A stretch of DNA of 64,000 bases from Balanoglossus misakiensis (taxonomy: Eukaryota > Hemichordata): positions 10,478,001 to 10,542,000 of the forward strand of contig CM082584.2 in the NCBI GenBank assembly GCA_040954595.2. Direction: 5' to 3'. Made by a program: the position numbers and the translations under genes. The notes beneath the pieces are model-generated. The model was given only the letters and a program-made list of their open reading frames with translations, was not told the DNA's origin and did not search any database. Below, piece after piece: positions 37,001 to 48,954 of this stretch. Positions within the stretch are counted from its first letter, which is position 1. Every line of letters begins with the position of its first letter.

Positions 37001-38107
37001 ATCCTGATGGTAGTGCTGTGTGGGTGCTTTGGTTTGACTTTGGTCCTTGTGGCGCCCGTGATTACGTACCTTCAACGTTACAAAATGCAACGTTGGTTAC
37101 TCTGGCACTTTGGCGGATACGAAGAAAATGGTACGTATTGTACAGTACCTGTACTATTCCTCAATTACTGCGAAACCGCTGTTCCCGCAGTATTGATCTA
37201 CAGAGGGCGCCCTTTACACATGCCGCATACACCAGCGCAAGCAAAAATCTTTTCATTTCTTCTATTGGTCTAAAAACGTTCATTACTTTTATATAAGATT
37301 AGCCAAATGTTTGATACACGTAACGTTTTTTTTTATTCAGATGGGAAAACATACGACGCCTTTGTGTCTTACAAAGGTAGCGAATGTGGATCAGAATATA
37401 GAACAGAGGATGAGAAGTTTGTGCATGACATCCTCATACCAGAACTGGAAAAAGGCGGCAAGTACATCATATGTGAACACCACAGGAATTTTGTACCTGG
37501 AGTAGGTAAGTGTATCCTGATGTACAAGAACATGGAAGAATTCTTTTCCATGGCCTCTGCATGACCTTATATCCTGGTATTTTCGTTCTTGGTATGAATT
37601 TATCAGTTTGATTGAAAACACAAAATTGCAGCAGTCATTTGTACCACGGTCCCTCTGTATACTAAGAGGGACTGTGTTTGTACTCATTGCCTCTGCAACT
37701 CATTTTCTGTTCGGCTGTCCACAGATATCGCCACAAACATCATCAGCGCAATCAACGCGAGTCGTCGCACGATTCTAGTCTTGTCGCCCGGCTTTGTCCG
37801 GAGCGAGTGGTGCCGCTTTGAATTCCTGAAAGCGCAGGAAGAAATGCTGAAGAAGAAAATCAAAATCATCCCCATCATGCTCGAGGACATCTCGACAATG
37901 GAGGACATGGACGCTAACCTGAAGAGCCTGCTGAGCGAGATATCCTACATCTCCTGGTCGCCCGAGGACAGCGGGAACAGGTTTTGGGACAACATGAAGT
38001 ACGCCATGCCCCGCAAACGGCCGAGGAAGGCCGGAGAGGCGGCCAAACGCGAGCGGCCAATCATGCTCACCATTGCGAGCGACAATGAAACATATGCAAC
38101 CTGCTGA
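32327..38107 (+). CDS. EGF-Ig-TIR transmembrane receptor (copy B)
   Basis: Paralogue of the minus-strand receptor. There are 13 exons: 32327-32458, 32742-32835, 33172-33327, 33709-33882, 34164-34292, 34430-34592, 34763-34881, 35260-35580, 35873-36193, 36486-36746, 36984-37130, 37341-37505, 37725-38107; 2565 nt, 854 aa. Signal peptide (MPKFFSVPATIVIAIVAIDI), the same unassigned exon 2-4 module, and an EGF-like domain (GCAPNKYGGDCSRDC, CYCQKGWTGTNC) come first. Four Ig domains follow, the first split over exons 6 and 7 (VTLTCVAYG, GDDGLYTCNV). TM segment is WILMVVLCGCFGLTLVLV. The TIR domain has box 1 TYDAFVSYK, box 2 HHRNFVPG, the conserved SEWCRFE, and box 3 RFWDNM. EGF exon (129 nt) and exon 7 (119 nt) have exactly the same length as in copy A. 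The C-terminal tail is basic (AMPRKRPRKAG). TIR placement implies MyD88-type adaptor signalling; the ligand is unknown. Confidence 0.9.
33978..34085 (+). repeat. (TCA/TCG)n microsatellite in intron 4 of receptor copy B
   Basis: About 36 trinucleotide units, six TCG in a block and the rest TCA, between exons 4 and 5. The tract is in the same frame as exon 4 and would read as polyserine if the intron were retained; a stop follows at about 34107. Confidence 0.9.
36401..36443 (+). repeat. (TTTG)n microsatellite
   Basis: About ten TTTG units in the intron before exon 10 of receptor copy B, roughly 40 bp upstream of the splice acceptor. Confidence 0.9.
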
Positions 38108-38142
38108 GAATACGGTAAACATCATGCAGTGATATGATGAGA

Positions 38143-38148
38143 TTTATT
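38143..38148 (-). terminator. Candidate DPH2 polyadenylation signal
   Basis: AATAAA on the minus strand, about 130 bp past the DPH2 stop and only about 35 bp from the stop codon of the convergent TIR receptor, so the two 3' UTRs probably overlap. Confidence 0.4.
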
Positions 38149-38276
38149 TCACATTGTGACATAGTAGAGTTTACAATGAACTTGTATTTTCTGATGAAGA
38201 GTTGGGTGGGAGTCAAAGTTCAAAGGTCACAGATCTTGGACACCATCTCCAAATTATGATTCCCCATATTCAAAGT

Positions 38277-40586
38277 TCACTGGTCCTCTCCAGATGGCTC
38301 ATTTGCATACCCAGCCGCAATCCCCTTCTGACCCTCCACGGCGTCTGACACTTCAGTTTCTCCGAGTTTCTGCTCAAGGCCACTCCATGATCTGGCTGAT
38401 AAATATTCAGCTAAGGAGAGAGAGAGTACGACAAAGAAAGAAAGTAAGGCATCTCTACGGGCACTGGAGCGTGTTGCACCATGTAGGTCAATTTTATGGG
38501 TTGTGAGTTTAGAGTGACTGACTCTGCTGCACAGAAACACAGGTATGCTTACATTGTACCGAAAAGGTGGAAACTAACTCATTAATTTTTTGTGTGGTAT
38601 CGCTTTTGATAATTTTTTATAACATATATATATATCTACAATTATTTTTTACTGTAAATGGGCTTACTTCACCCATTGTATGACTCTGCAAGATAAAAAA
38701 AAGCCTCTGTAACTTTAACTCACCTCCAGCATTTTGTATTGTTGACACGGTCAACACATCATCACGTTTGACAACAGCGCTTGAGTTTGTTGTGTCCACA
38801 GTGTCATCTTCCCTCCCAATGCGCCGCAAACCACCAGTAATCAAGGAGACATCAGTATGTACTGGCATGGCAGTGTCTGGTGACGGCAAGTCTACGTAAC
38901 TACTGCCACCTGGAGGGGGGAATAGTTTTGGAAATCATTTATTCTAGTGGCTGAGTGTTCTTGTGCATCATCTGGTCGCCAGAGGGTGTGGTTGGTAGTG
39001 AAAGTTCCAAAAAAGACTTCAAACCAAATGACTACTTACCAGGCAGTATTTGTCTGAAGTCTGTTTCATACTCTCCCGTCCACTCCCTGGCTTGGTTGCA
39101 CGCAAGCTCCATCTCGAAAGGCGTGACAATCGGCTTGTAAAACTCGGAGGAATCCAGCAGACTGTTTTCCGGGCAGGCCACCAAGACGTACACGTCCACC
39201 TCCATGAAATTGGCCATCTTCGGCACGTTGATCTTTCCCATGACAAACATGTAACTCTTCTTTCCGGCTCGCCTGATCATTTCCTTCAGTCGGGAGATCA
39301 CATCCAGGTAGTCGGCCACGCCAAGCGTTCCAGCCACAATGCCAATGACTCTGGCGTCTTTGGCCTTTTCAATCAGATAATACCGTTTCATCAGGGCTTT
39401 GTTAACGTTAACGCTCTCCTGCCTCCCCCTCCTCTCCACAGGATCATAACTGTAAAACTTGCAGCGGTTGAAAGTCATCATTAGGTTTGTTAGTGTCAAA
39501 CTCTCTGCCCCGACGTAGAAAACATTGTAATCGGCTAACTCTTTGCCTGATCTCAGCGTCATCTCTCGTCCAAATTTCACAATGCTGTTGTCATCTTTAC
39601 GAACTGGCGATGTGCTTTCTGAGTTATCTCCTTGAGGAGGTGTGGCATCCCCCGTCGAGGAATACTGTAACTTGGAGATTGTAACATTTGGATACACTTG
39701 ATTCAGTCTCTCTGCAAGTGAATCTGTGGAAAACATATACAAACCATTGATGAAGTCACTGATCAGACAGAAGCAGATTGTTTTTGATGGTAACCTGAAA
39801 CGTGGGTTTAAACCAATGCATACTTACCAATTCCATGAGCATACACAACATCATGCATTACAATTGTATGACTCTCACTGTCCGGGAAGAGTTCTTTAAA
39901 CTTTGCAAAACAGTCCTCGACATCTATGTCCTGCTGACCGAAGATGTACAGGACTGGAAGACGGCGTGTTGGACTGAGGCAAGCCCTTCCGAAATGGATG
40001 ATGCTGTCTGCATTGACATGCTGTGCGGCCACTTCATCAACACAACAACTGAAAGGAAACAAATTTAATGATAGGAAAATATTAACTTGCAATAAAAGAG
40101 TTGACAATTGGTCAGAAATTGTTGCATAATTTCACAGTCAGTGACTTTGGAACTATAGGGTAGTAATACCTTCCATATGACGTGTCACCAAGGACAACAG
40201 TCTTGGCATTCGTCTGTTTGTCTAGTTCTGTAACTATGGCAACAGAATCAGTAAGCATGGAGTCTGGAAATTGCAGTGCCACCTGAAAAGAAAACAAAGC
40301 AATGAACACATGTCAAGAACTGTACATGGAAACAGCAAGACAGCTTTATTTCTCTATCACGTGACGCAAATCATCAGCTAATTCAATGATCAGGAAAATG
40401 CATGAGTTGTAATACAACAGTCCTTACTTTTTCATACTTGTTTGTATTGATGAAATCCACACATCTCGGTATTTCATATATCCTGTGCAGTTCCTCCTTG
40501 TCATGTTTCTTGCCTGTGTGATTGGACACTGCCCTCTGGATGACTTCAGTGCCATCGTTACTGAATGCCACTCCACTGGTTGTCAT
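38277..40586 (-). CDS. DPH2: Diphthamide biosynthesis protein 2
   Basis: Partner of DPH1 in the cytosolic enzyme that transfers the 3-amino-3-carboxypropyl group of S-adenosylmethionine to a histidine of elongation factor 2, the first step of diphthamide synthesis. Six exons: 40586-40428, 40282-40170, 40048-39828, 39723-39040, 38909-38724, 38410-38277; 1497 nt, 498 aa, close to the usual length (about 490). Family motifs are [18 protein letters not shown], with Cys 92-93, and [14 protein letters not shown], with Cys 348; these are the conserved iron-sulfur-associated cysteines of DPH1/DPH2. FGRACLSP and the C-terminal [12 protein letters not shown] also fit. ATG 40586 is chosen because it begins [12 protein letters not shown] and upstream codons look like 5' UTR. 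A Ser/Thr/Asp-rich spacer ([19 protein letters not shown]) near residues 187-205 looks disordered. Divergent from SMC2. Confidence 0.95.
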
Positions 40587-41224
40587 TTTGCAGATTCGGA
40601 TGTGAAGTACACTAATGTACAAACAGACAAAAGTATGACTTTCTAAGTTTCTAGTATTGTGAATGGGGGAAATCAGCAAACCAGAAACAAAATCTACAAC
40701 ACCTAATTACCCCGTCGTTTGCTTCGGGTATGTAGCATGCCCACAGCACAGGCACCGGAATCAATGTTGCGTAACCATCGCAACAGTTTCAAGGTTGCGT
40801 AACCATCGCAACATTGATGTGCCCGTGCTGGAACATTGATTACCCTGACTGAGTCGGGAGTCAGTCAATGGACTGGTGGGGCTACGGACCCGCAGCAACC
40901 ATTCGTTACAGTACAACCGTTCGGTACAGTAAGAATCAATTACCTTGTGTACTTAAATCATTCGATCGATGACAATGTCTGCAGTTTAATGCTATTTTCG
41001 ACAAAAGTGTGGATACGTGACTGACCCCTTTTCGGCTATGGGCGCAGACATATTGGATTTGCAATGCATCTCGGGAGAACATACGCATGCCCAGTTTGAG
41101 CCAACCGTCACTTAGGCGCCATTTTCGATTTCCAGAGGCCTCCATCACACAAGTGGTGGTCCCATTCTTCGCAAGTTTACGCGGGTTCTTAGCCAAGTAG
41201 TTTGGGCTTGCTAGAACTTTGGCC
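40587..41224. promoter_or_regulatory. Bidirectional DPH2/SMC2 promoter region
   Basis: Start codons of two housekeeping genes face away from each other across 638 bp. CpG dinucleotides are more frequent than in nearby introns and no TATA box is obvious, which fits a shared housekeeping promoter. It contains the palindromic repeat element at 40760-40818 and a second inverted repeat, TGACTGA (40846-40852) with TCAGTCA (40861-40867). Confidence 0.55.
40760..40818. repeat. 59-bp palindrome with two direct 19-mers (X-box-like)
   Basis: Perfect 12-bp inverted arms (atcaatgttgcg at 40760-40771 and its complement at 40807-40818) enclose two identical direct copies of gttgcgtaaccatcgcaac at 40766-40784 and 40794-40812. 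Each 19-mer is itself bounded by GTTGCG/CGCAAC. The inner GTAACCATCGCAAC differs at two positions from the RFX X-box consensus GTTRCCATGGYAAC. It could be a regulatory element or a small mobile-element relic. Confidence 0.6.
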
Positions 41225-44200
41225 ATGTGGATCAAGGAAATTGTCATTGATGGGTTCAAATCCTACGCCCAAAGGACAGAAGTCAAGGGGTTTGACCCGC
41301 TGTTCAACGCGATTACTGGTTTGAATGGAAGTGGAAAGTCCAATATTTTGGATTCGATCTGTTTTCTCTTGGGCATCACAAATTTACAACAGGTAGGGCT
41401 CATTTCAGATGTGGTCTTGATGCATACATTGCTGTATTGAGAAACAATTCTTATTCGTTTAATTTATTGCCAGAAGTTATGAAATTAAACTTGACAACTA
41501 AAGATATAGCCATGCGAAGACACTAATGTTTTTGTTTACAAAGTTAAGTGGTCATGTCACTCATTCAAAACAATGCCCGTCCTCCTAACTCTAACAGACT
41601 ACTTTTGATATCACGTTTACCATAAACACAGGTGCGAGCCAGCAATCTGCAGGAGTTGGTCTACAAAGGTGGTCAAGCTGGAGTGACAAAGGCAACGGTG
41701 ACCATCACGTTTGATAATGTCGACAAGAAGCAGAGCCCAGTTGGGTATGAAGGATATGATGAAATTACAGTAACCAGACAGGTGTGTTACCTTGGTTGTT
41801 GTGTATACTTGGGTAGTGGGGCTATGTCATGTGCATGTTAGAAATTTGTTTACCAATCCCGTAATATTTACACCCATTAATTGAAAAGTCCCCCTGCTGA
41901 CCCTAAATGACCTCTACTTCGCAGGTTGTGATTGGTGGTCGTAACAAATATCTCATCAATGGCAGCAATGCACAGAACACCAGAGTACAGGATCTCTTCA
42001 GATCAGTACAGCTGAACATCAACAATCCACATTTCCTCATTATGCAGGTGAGTCAGTAACTACACATGGTTAGTGACAGTATACAAGTGAAATTCAAGTA
42101 AAAAAATCTATCCATTCGTTTCTAGTTAGTGTTTTGAAAAAATATTATAGAATGCAGATATACTGATTATACTGTTCTGTTTCTTACAGGGTCGAATTAC
42201 GAAAGTTTTGAACATGAAACCTCCAGAGGTAAGTGTTGATTCAATTTCATGTACCACATTGTTTTGAGGAATTTATGTACACATACATGTACATCTGAAA
42301 AATTTGCTTGAACAAAAATCTAGTAAAGATGCATCGTATAATTGTACAATTCAGATATTTACAATTTTTTACTGTCCAAATGACTGTTTCAGATTTTAGC
42401 CATGATAGAAGAAGCAGCTGGTACTAGCATGTACGAACAGAAGAAAGCGTCAGCTCAGAAGACCATTGAGAAAAAAGACTTCAAATTAAAAGAAATCAAC
42501 AGTGTAAGTCAGTGATTTTGATTTATATTTCAGATCCCCAAAATCACGTCAGCATTCCTGGTAAACACAAGTACAATTGTGAATATTTCAATTATACTGG
42601 GATATTAAACAAGGCATGATTCCGGTTGCTTGACTCCAGTAATAAGATGTCATCCTGGATTTGTTTTTTCCTCCTGACAGATTCTTGCTGAAGAGATCAC
42701 CCCAACGCTAAAGAAGTTGAAAGACGAGCGTTCCTCGTATCTGGAATTCCAGAAAATCCAGCGAGAGCTAGACCACCTCAGCAAACTCCACATCGCCTAT
42801 CAGTTCCTCTGTGCGGATGAAACAAGCAAGCGATCCGCAGAAGAGATGGAACAGATGGCGCAGGCAATGAACAAGTTGAGAGATACGCTGAAAGAGGTGC
42901 GTGGCTTACTGTGATACTGTCATACTTCACGGTGTATGCATTGTATGTGTTTCATTACTTAAGTACCGGTACTGTGGTAGAGAGTGGTCACCTGTGCATA
43001 TATTTCCCAGATTGTTTTTATTAATTTAAACTCTTTGGTAGATTGACGACAAAATCTGTCAGCTGACAACGGCCATCAGGGAGCTTGAGAAGAAAAGGGA
43101 TGCAGAGGCTGGCGGTGCCATGGAGAAACTGGAAGCGGAGCTGACTGAGGTGCAGAAGAGAGATGCCAAGTCACAGGCCGCCTTGGATCACAAGAAAGAA
43201 TCTTTGAAAGCCGAGCAGAAGAAGAAGAAAGATCTTGAGAAAAACTACAAGGAGGTAAGAAGAAATGGAGCAATTATTCTGATGAAAAATTAGTGGGTGT
43301 CTGACCTGCATCACCATTTAGTTATTAATCATACAATACTTAGAATTGTCTGGAAGATGTACAAACATCTCGCTTTTGATATACCCATCTTTAATAGGAC
43401 CAAAATGCTTTGAAGGCCAAGGAGAAGGAAGTGGAGAAAATCAACAGCAGTTTCACCAAGCTGCAAGAGAACAGCAAGAACGATGCAGAGGCTGTGACCA
43501 CAGCACAGAAGCACTTCCATGCTGTGTCAGCCGGTCTCTCCAGTAATGACGATGGCGAAGATAAAACCCTGGCCGACCAGATGATGGGTGAGTCTCCATT
43601 GAGGCTTTTGCACTGGAGAAAACAACCATGAAACAAATAGGCCGGGTGGTTGGATTGCTTTTGCTGAATAGAACTGCACATTCATCCCGTACAAACTTCC
43701 TCTTTGGATTTTCAGATGCCAAGAATCTCATCTGCGAGGCACAGACGGCAACCAAACAGGCGGAGATGAAATTGAAAGTGTCGCAGACGGACATCAAGAA
43801 GAAACAGGCCGAGTTGAAGAAAACTGAGAAAGAATATCAGAAAGATCAGAGTGCATTTGAAGCTGTGCAGAAGAATCAAGAAAAGCTACAAGTATGTCAT
43901 ATTTCTGGTTTTTCTTTCAGTTTTCTTAAATGCCAGGCTTTGGGCACTCATAGTTATACACCACTTTGAAAAACTGGCCTTTTGATCCTTATTGCCATTT
44001 GATTTTGTCACACCAGAATGAATTGAAGAAACTGAACTTTGAAGAAGGGAAAGACAAGGAGCTGGGAACGAGAAAGAAACAGTTGACTGAGGAAGTCTCT
44101 AAGTTGAGAAACCAAGTAGATACCCTTGAAGCTCGGTGAGTCATTTCACTTTACAAGTAGTTTTAATTTAGGTGGTCATATAAAGTCTTGACTACGTGTA

Positions 44201-47200
44201 AAACTGTCGGATACATGTTTTGGCAATGAATCTATTCAAATATGCACACTTTCCAGATTTCCGAATCTGCAGTTCGAGTACAAGGATCCTGAGAAGAACT
44301 TTGACCGCAGCAAAGTGAAGGGTCTGGTAGCCCAGCTGATTAACGTCAAGGATATCAACACAGCAGCAGCTCTGGAGGCTGCAGCTGGCGGCAAGGTAAG
44401 AAATGAAATTTGAAGAATTAAATTACACTTGCAGGACTTGTGTGTGTTACACCACACTCTGTGATTCCCTAACTGTTTACCTCAGGATATACCAACTTTT
44501 ATTGAGCAGTAATTTTACCAAGCTGATTATTGCTCATTTTTTCTCCAAAGCTGTACAACGTTGTAGTTGATAACGAAGTCACGGCCAAGAAGCTACTGCA
44601 GAAGGGACAGCTGAAGAGGCGCTACACTTTTATTCCCCTCAACAAGATTTCTTCGAGGACCATCTCACCAGATGTGGTGAAGCGAGCTGAGTCCTTGGTG
44701 AGTGTGGGTTTTTGATTCTGCATGTAAAAGTTAGTCCGCCTATTTTCGTAGTTCCTCAAACATGTAGAAACAGATAGCATTGTTTTTGTTGTTGTAACCC
44801 TGACTTGTCACTCTTGTACACTTCAGGTCGGCAAAGAGAACGTCCACACGGCTCTGTCATTGATCGACTACGACAAGGAGGTGAAGTCGGCCATGGAGTA
44901 CGCCTTTGGTACAACCTTGGTTTGTGACAGTTTGCAGAACGCGAAGAAGGTAGTTATCCAATCACATTGTCCATATGCAAGGATGTGTCTATCTTCTATC
45001 TGGAAAATTTCAATACCACCAGCTTCAGATATTGATTTTTTTCCCCTGCACCTCCTAAATGCTTCTATTATTTAATTTGCAGGTTTGCTTTGATCCCAAA
45101 GTGATGACCAGAACGGTGACTTTAGGTGGTGACCAGTACGATCCATCTGGTTTGCTCTCTGGAGGTCAGTATTCCGTCTTGCTCAAGTCTTGCCCAATTA
45201 AGACCCTGGTTTGACCTTACATTCTGGAATTATTCGTGGTATGGGCTAGCTACTTAAATCTTGTTGGTCGACGCTGTGTGTTTTCTGTATTGCTCCATAG
45301 ACATACATGGAAATGGATTGAAAAAAAACAGGGTTGTGATAGAATGACTGAATGTTATTTTTGTTTTATTTCATCTAGGTGCCAGCACCAAGTCTGCCCC
45401 TGTTCTTGCAACACTGAATAAACTCAAAGAAGCCCAGAATGAACTGAACCAGAAACAGGAAGAGTTGGCCGCTGTCACCAAGGAGCTGGACTCCATCAAG
45501 AAAGCTGCAGAAACGTAAGTAAATGTAGAATCACAATATCGACAGTTGGAGAAATAAAATCCCTGAGAAATGAATTCTTTAGAGCTAGGGTCAGCATTTC
45601 TGGAATTTGTCATTCCTTTGAACCGAGGCTCGCTCAGAAGAACTTTCAAGAGATGTCTGTACAACAAAATGGAAAGGGTTAATAAAAATACTGTAAGATT
45701 TTTTGCTGATTTTCATGTTGCAGGTATCAACAGGTGAAAACGCAGTACGATTTGAAGGCCCATGAAGTCAGCTTGTTGGAAGCCCGTCTGAAACAAAGTA
45801 CACATCACCAACAGCTGGAAGAAGTCAACGCTTTGCAACAAGCGATAGGTAGGTAGTAAAATGACAACATGGGGTCTGGTTAGGTTTTACCAATACCTGT
45901 GTAACTCTCAGAGCTCCAAACTTGAATTTCTAAAACCAATTTTTTTCTGAAACGAAAATACAGACGAGCAAGGTAAAATCATGAAGGAAGCCAAGGAAAC
46001 TGAGAAGAAGATGACCGAGAAGGTCAAGACTCTGGAAGCCAAGATCAAGGACGCCAAGTCGGTGAGGGAGAAGGAACTGAAGGCAGCTGAAGATCAGCTG
46101 AAGAAAGCCAAGAAGAAGGCAGAGGAATCCAGTAAAGTTATGAAAGAGAAACAACAGGTTTGTGTTTGGACGTTTAATAGTCTAAATCGGGGTAGATGCA
46201 GTAGAGATATGGCACGTGTGTTTGGCATCATTTTCATACAGTCCTAGCCTCAACCTATCGTGAGTTGTATCAAACTGTCTTGTGAAAGAGTTACATGTAA
46301 GGCAGTATTGAAACTTGATCGACGGTGTTATTTTTCATTTTCATGAATAGGAAGTTGATGCCCTCAAGCTGGAGGCTGAAGAACTGTTGAAAGAACTGAC
46401 AAATTACGAGGACCAGATGAAGGCTGTGGACGAAGCCATCGCCGGGTACGAGAATCAAGTCCAGCAACTGATGGAGGCTGCTGCTGAAAGTCAGGTCAGT
46501 TTCTCATTTGTATTTGAATGTTGCCATCATGCAGACTCTGTGTAAGCTTTTTTGCGTGGAGTCATAACTGTCATTGCAGTTACAAATTCTTCGTGAACCA
46601 TAAACATTGTATTGTATGCCCCTAGCATTGTTGTCAATGGTGTGTGATGGCTGTGCCGTTAGTGATCACTCAGATCACCAGAAGACCAACCAAACAGACA
46701 GCTGATATTTTTTTTCACCTCTATCTGACCAGCAATCAGTGAAAGCAGCCCAGGCAGAGCTGAACAAACAGAGGGAGAAGCTGAAAGATTGCGACAAAGC
46801 CATCAACGAGAAGGCCGCGGAGATGCAAAAACTGAAAGATGAAGACAACGAGACACAGCTACAGATGAAGGAAACCGAACACAAGATTGCCAAGCACAGC
46901 AAGGACACCAAGGATGCTTCCAGACTGGTGAGCTCATTGACCAATAGTTGCATTTTTATTTCCTTGGCCCCAAAAACTTAATGACATTTATCTCAAAATT
47001 ATGCATGGTGACTGTTTAAGTTTAGTCAACCACTGAATTAAATTTCTTTTGAATGAGCTTCGATTTTAGAATGCAATGAAAATGACAACAGTAGAAGTTG
47101 AGTTTCTAGCAATTTAAAATGTAATCCTATGTGAAGAGAAATTTGACATTTGGTGAAGAACAGTGTTGTCTGTAACGTGTGGACTTCTTGTGACACAGGT

Positions 47201-48954
47201 GGAACATATGTTGGAGAAGTATGAATGGATCGCGGTCGAGAGGCAATTCTTCGGTCAAGCAAACACGGCCTATGACTTCAAGGCCAACGACCCCAAAGAA
47301 GCTGGACGCAGGCTTCAGAAATTGCAAGACACCAGAGACAAGCTGGCCAAGAATGTGAATCAGAGGGCCATGAACATGCTCAGCAAGGCGGAAGAGAAGG
47401 TAGGATTTTACCAACTGTTGCATTCTTTTAGTAGCAATTGAAGTCACAGAAGGAAATTTTGTAATCCTGAGAAAAGATACTAACATTGTAACGCAATTTC
47501 TGATGTCTGTATGTTTTATTGACTGTAGTATAATGATCTGATGAAGAAGAAGCAGATTGTAGAAAATGACAAGACCAAGATTCTCGCAACCATCGCAGAG
47601 TTAGATGAGAAGAAATGTCAAGCCCTGCGCAAAGCATGGGAACAAGTCAACAGAGTAAGTCTTGTTGCTTTTTATCTATCGTCAATCATAGTGTGGAACA
47701 GCTAAAAACCTGATGGGCAAAATTGATTTTCTTTTTATTTCTGATTTATTTACAAGAATTATTTTCATTGCATACTAATCCAATTTGAACATTTTTCTGT
47801 GTTTATAATGACTGTACACTGCTTCTGTCTCTTCATTCCAGGATTTTGGTTCCATATTTTCCACTCTACTGCCTGGCACCAACGCCAAGCTGGCACCTCC
47901 GGAAGGTCTGACTGTCCTTGATGGCCTGGAGGTCAAGGTTGCCTTCGGTGATGTCTGGAAGGAAAGTCTAACGGAACTCAGTGGCGGACAGAGGTAAGAT
48001 TTATTTTGACCACAACAACATGATGCAAATCTATACTTTGTAAATGTCAACTGGTTTTTGAAATTTTGATAATATTTTTTAGTAAGTCAATGATGTCTTA
48101 ATTACAGGTCTCTGGTAGCGTTGTCTCTGATCCTGTCATTGTTGCTGTTCAAACCTGCACCGTTGTACATTCTGGATGAAGTAGACGCAGCCTTGGACTT
48201 GTCGCACACTCAGAACATTGGACAGATGCTGCGCACTCACTTCAAACATTCTCAGGTAAGGACAAAATTACCATCCCACATTCTTTTTGAATGCTCAGTG
48301 CCTCGGTATTACTGAAAGAGAATCAGGAAGGTGATTGTCAGTGGCACTTTCTGTGTTACAGACTTAGGGCAAATGTCTCAGAATTTGCGTAGATGGTAGA
48401 TTTTCTGCAGAAAGGGGAGTTCAGGTTCTGTCACCTTGAAGTTAAGGCAGTAGCGAAACATCTTCTGTCAGAGGTACTTTCGTTTTGAAACGTCCAACAC
48501 TTATCAATGCTGAATCCTGCGATTAACGCGGTCGGTGGGAAGACTTTGCTGGAACTTCTTTTTTTGAGTGAGCCTCATCACAAGACGACCGTGCCACACT
48601 AACTTGCACAAAACGTTGACAGCTCTTGCTAAGCTCTCTACGGCTGCTGCTGCTGCTTACAACGGATATCTATCGATTCAGAACATGTGCTTAAAACCTG
48701 TACCCTCTGTTTGACAGTTCATCGTCGTGTCCCTGAAGGACGGCATGTTCAACAACGCCAACGTGCTCTTCAAGACCAAGTTTGTGGACGGTGTCTCCAC
48801 GGTTACGCGCTACGTTCAGTCGTCGTCCTCCAGGGGGGCGACCAGCTCCGGCAGCACGTCGTCGGGTCCGGCCAAGACGGGCAGGGACAAAACCAAGAAG
48901 TCGAACAAGAAGGCAAGGACCGATGCGATACCTCTGTCCGTGCAAGGACAGTGA
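41225..48954 (+). CDS. SMC2: Structural maintenance of chromosomes 2 (condensin core ATPase)
   Basis: Condensin ATPase that pairs with SMC4 to compact mitotic chromosomes. There are 24 exons: 41225-41392, 41632-41781, 41925-42047, 42190-42228, 42393-42503, 42681-42896, 43042-43254, 43398-43587, 43716-43891, 44017-44135, 44257-44395, 44551-44697, 44827-44949, 45083-45164, 45379-45514, 45724-45848, 45964-46157, 46351-46494, 46733-46927, 47199-47399, 47529-47654, 47842-47993, 48108-48255, 48718-48954; 3654 nt, 1217 aa (human about 1197). The N-terminus [19 protein letters not shown] is typical of SMC2. Walker A is GLNGSGKSN (residues 32-40), followed by a long coiled coil. The hinge lies at about residues 502-665 ([20 protein letters not shown]). 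After the second coil come the ABC signature LSGGQR (1085-1090) and Walker B LYILDE (1109-1114). The tail is Ser/Lys-rich. ATG 41225 fits the family start and has a good context (tggccATG). Confidence 0.97.

Noticed and set aside
24387-38107. Toll-like receptor identity for the TIR genes
   Set aside because: No leucine-rich repeats are encoded; the ectodomains are EGF and Ig.
41245-41275. tRNA T-arm-like GGTTCAAATCC
   Set aside because: It lies inside the first SMC2 exon (GFKSYA codons) and has no acceptor or anticodon stem.
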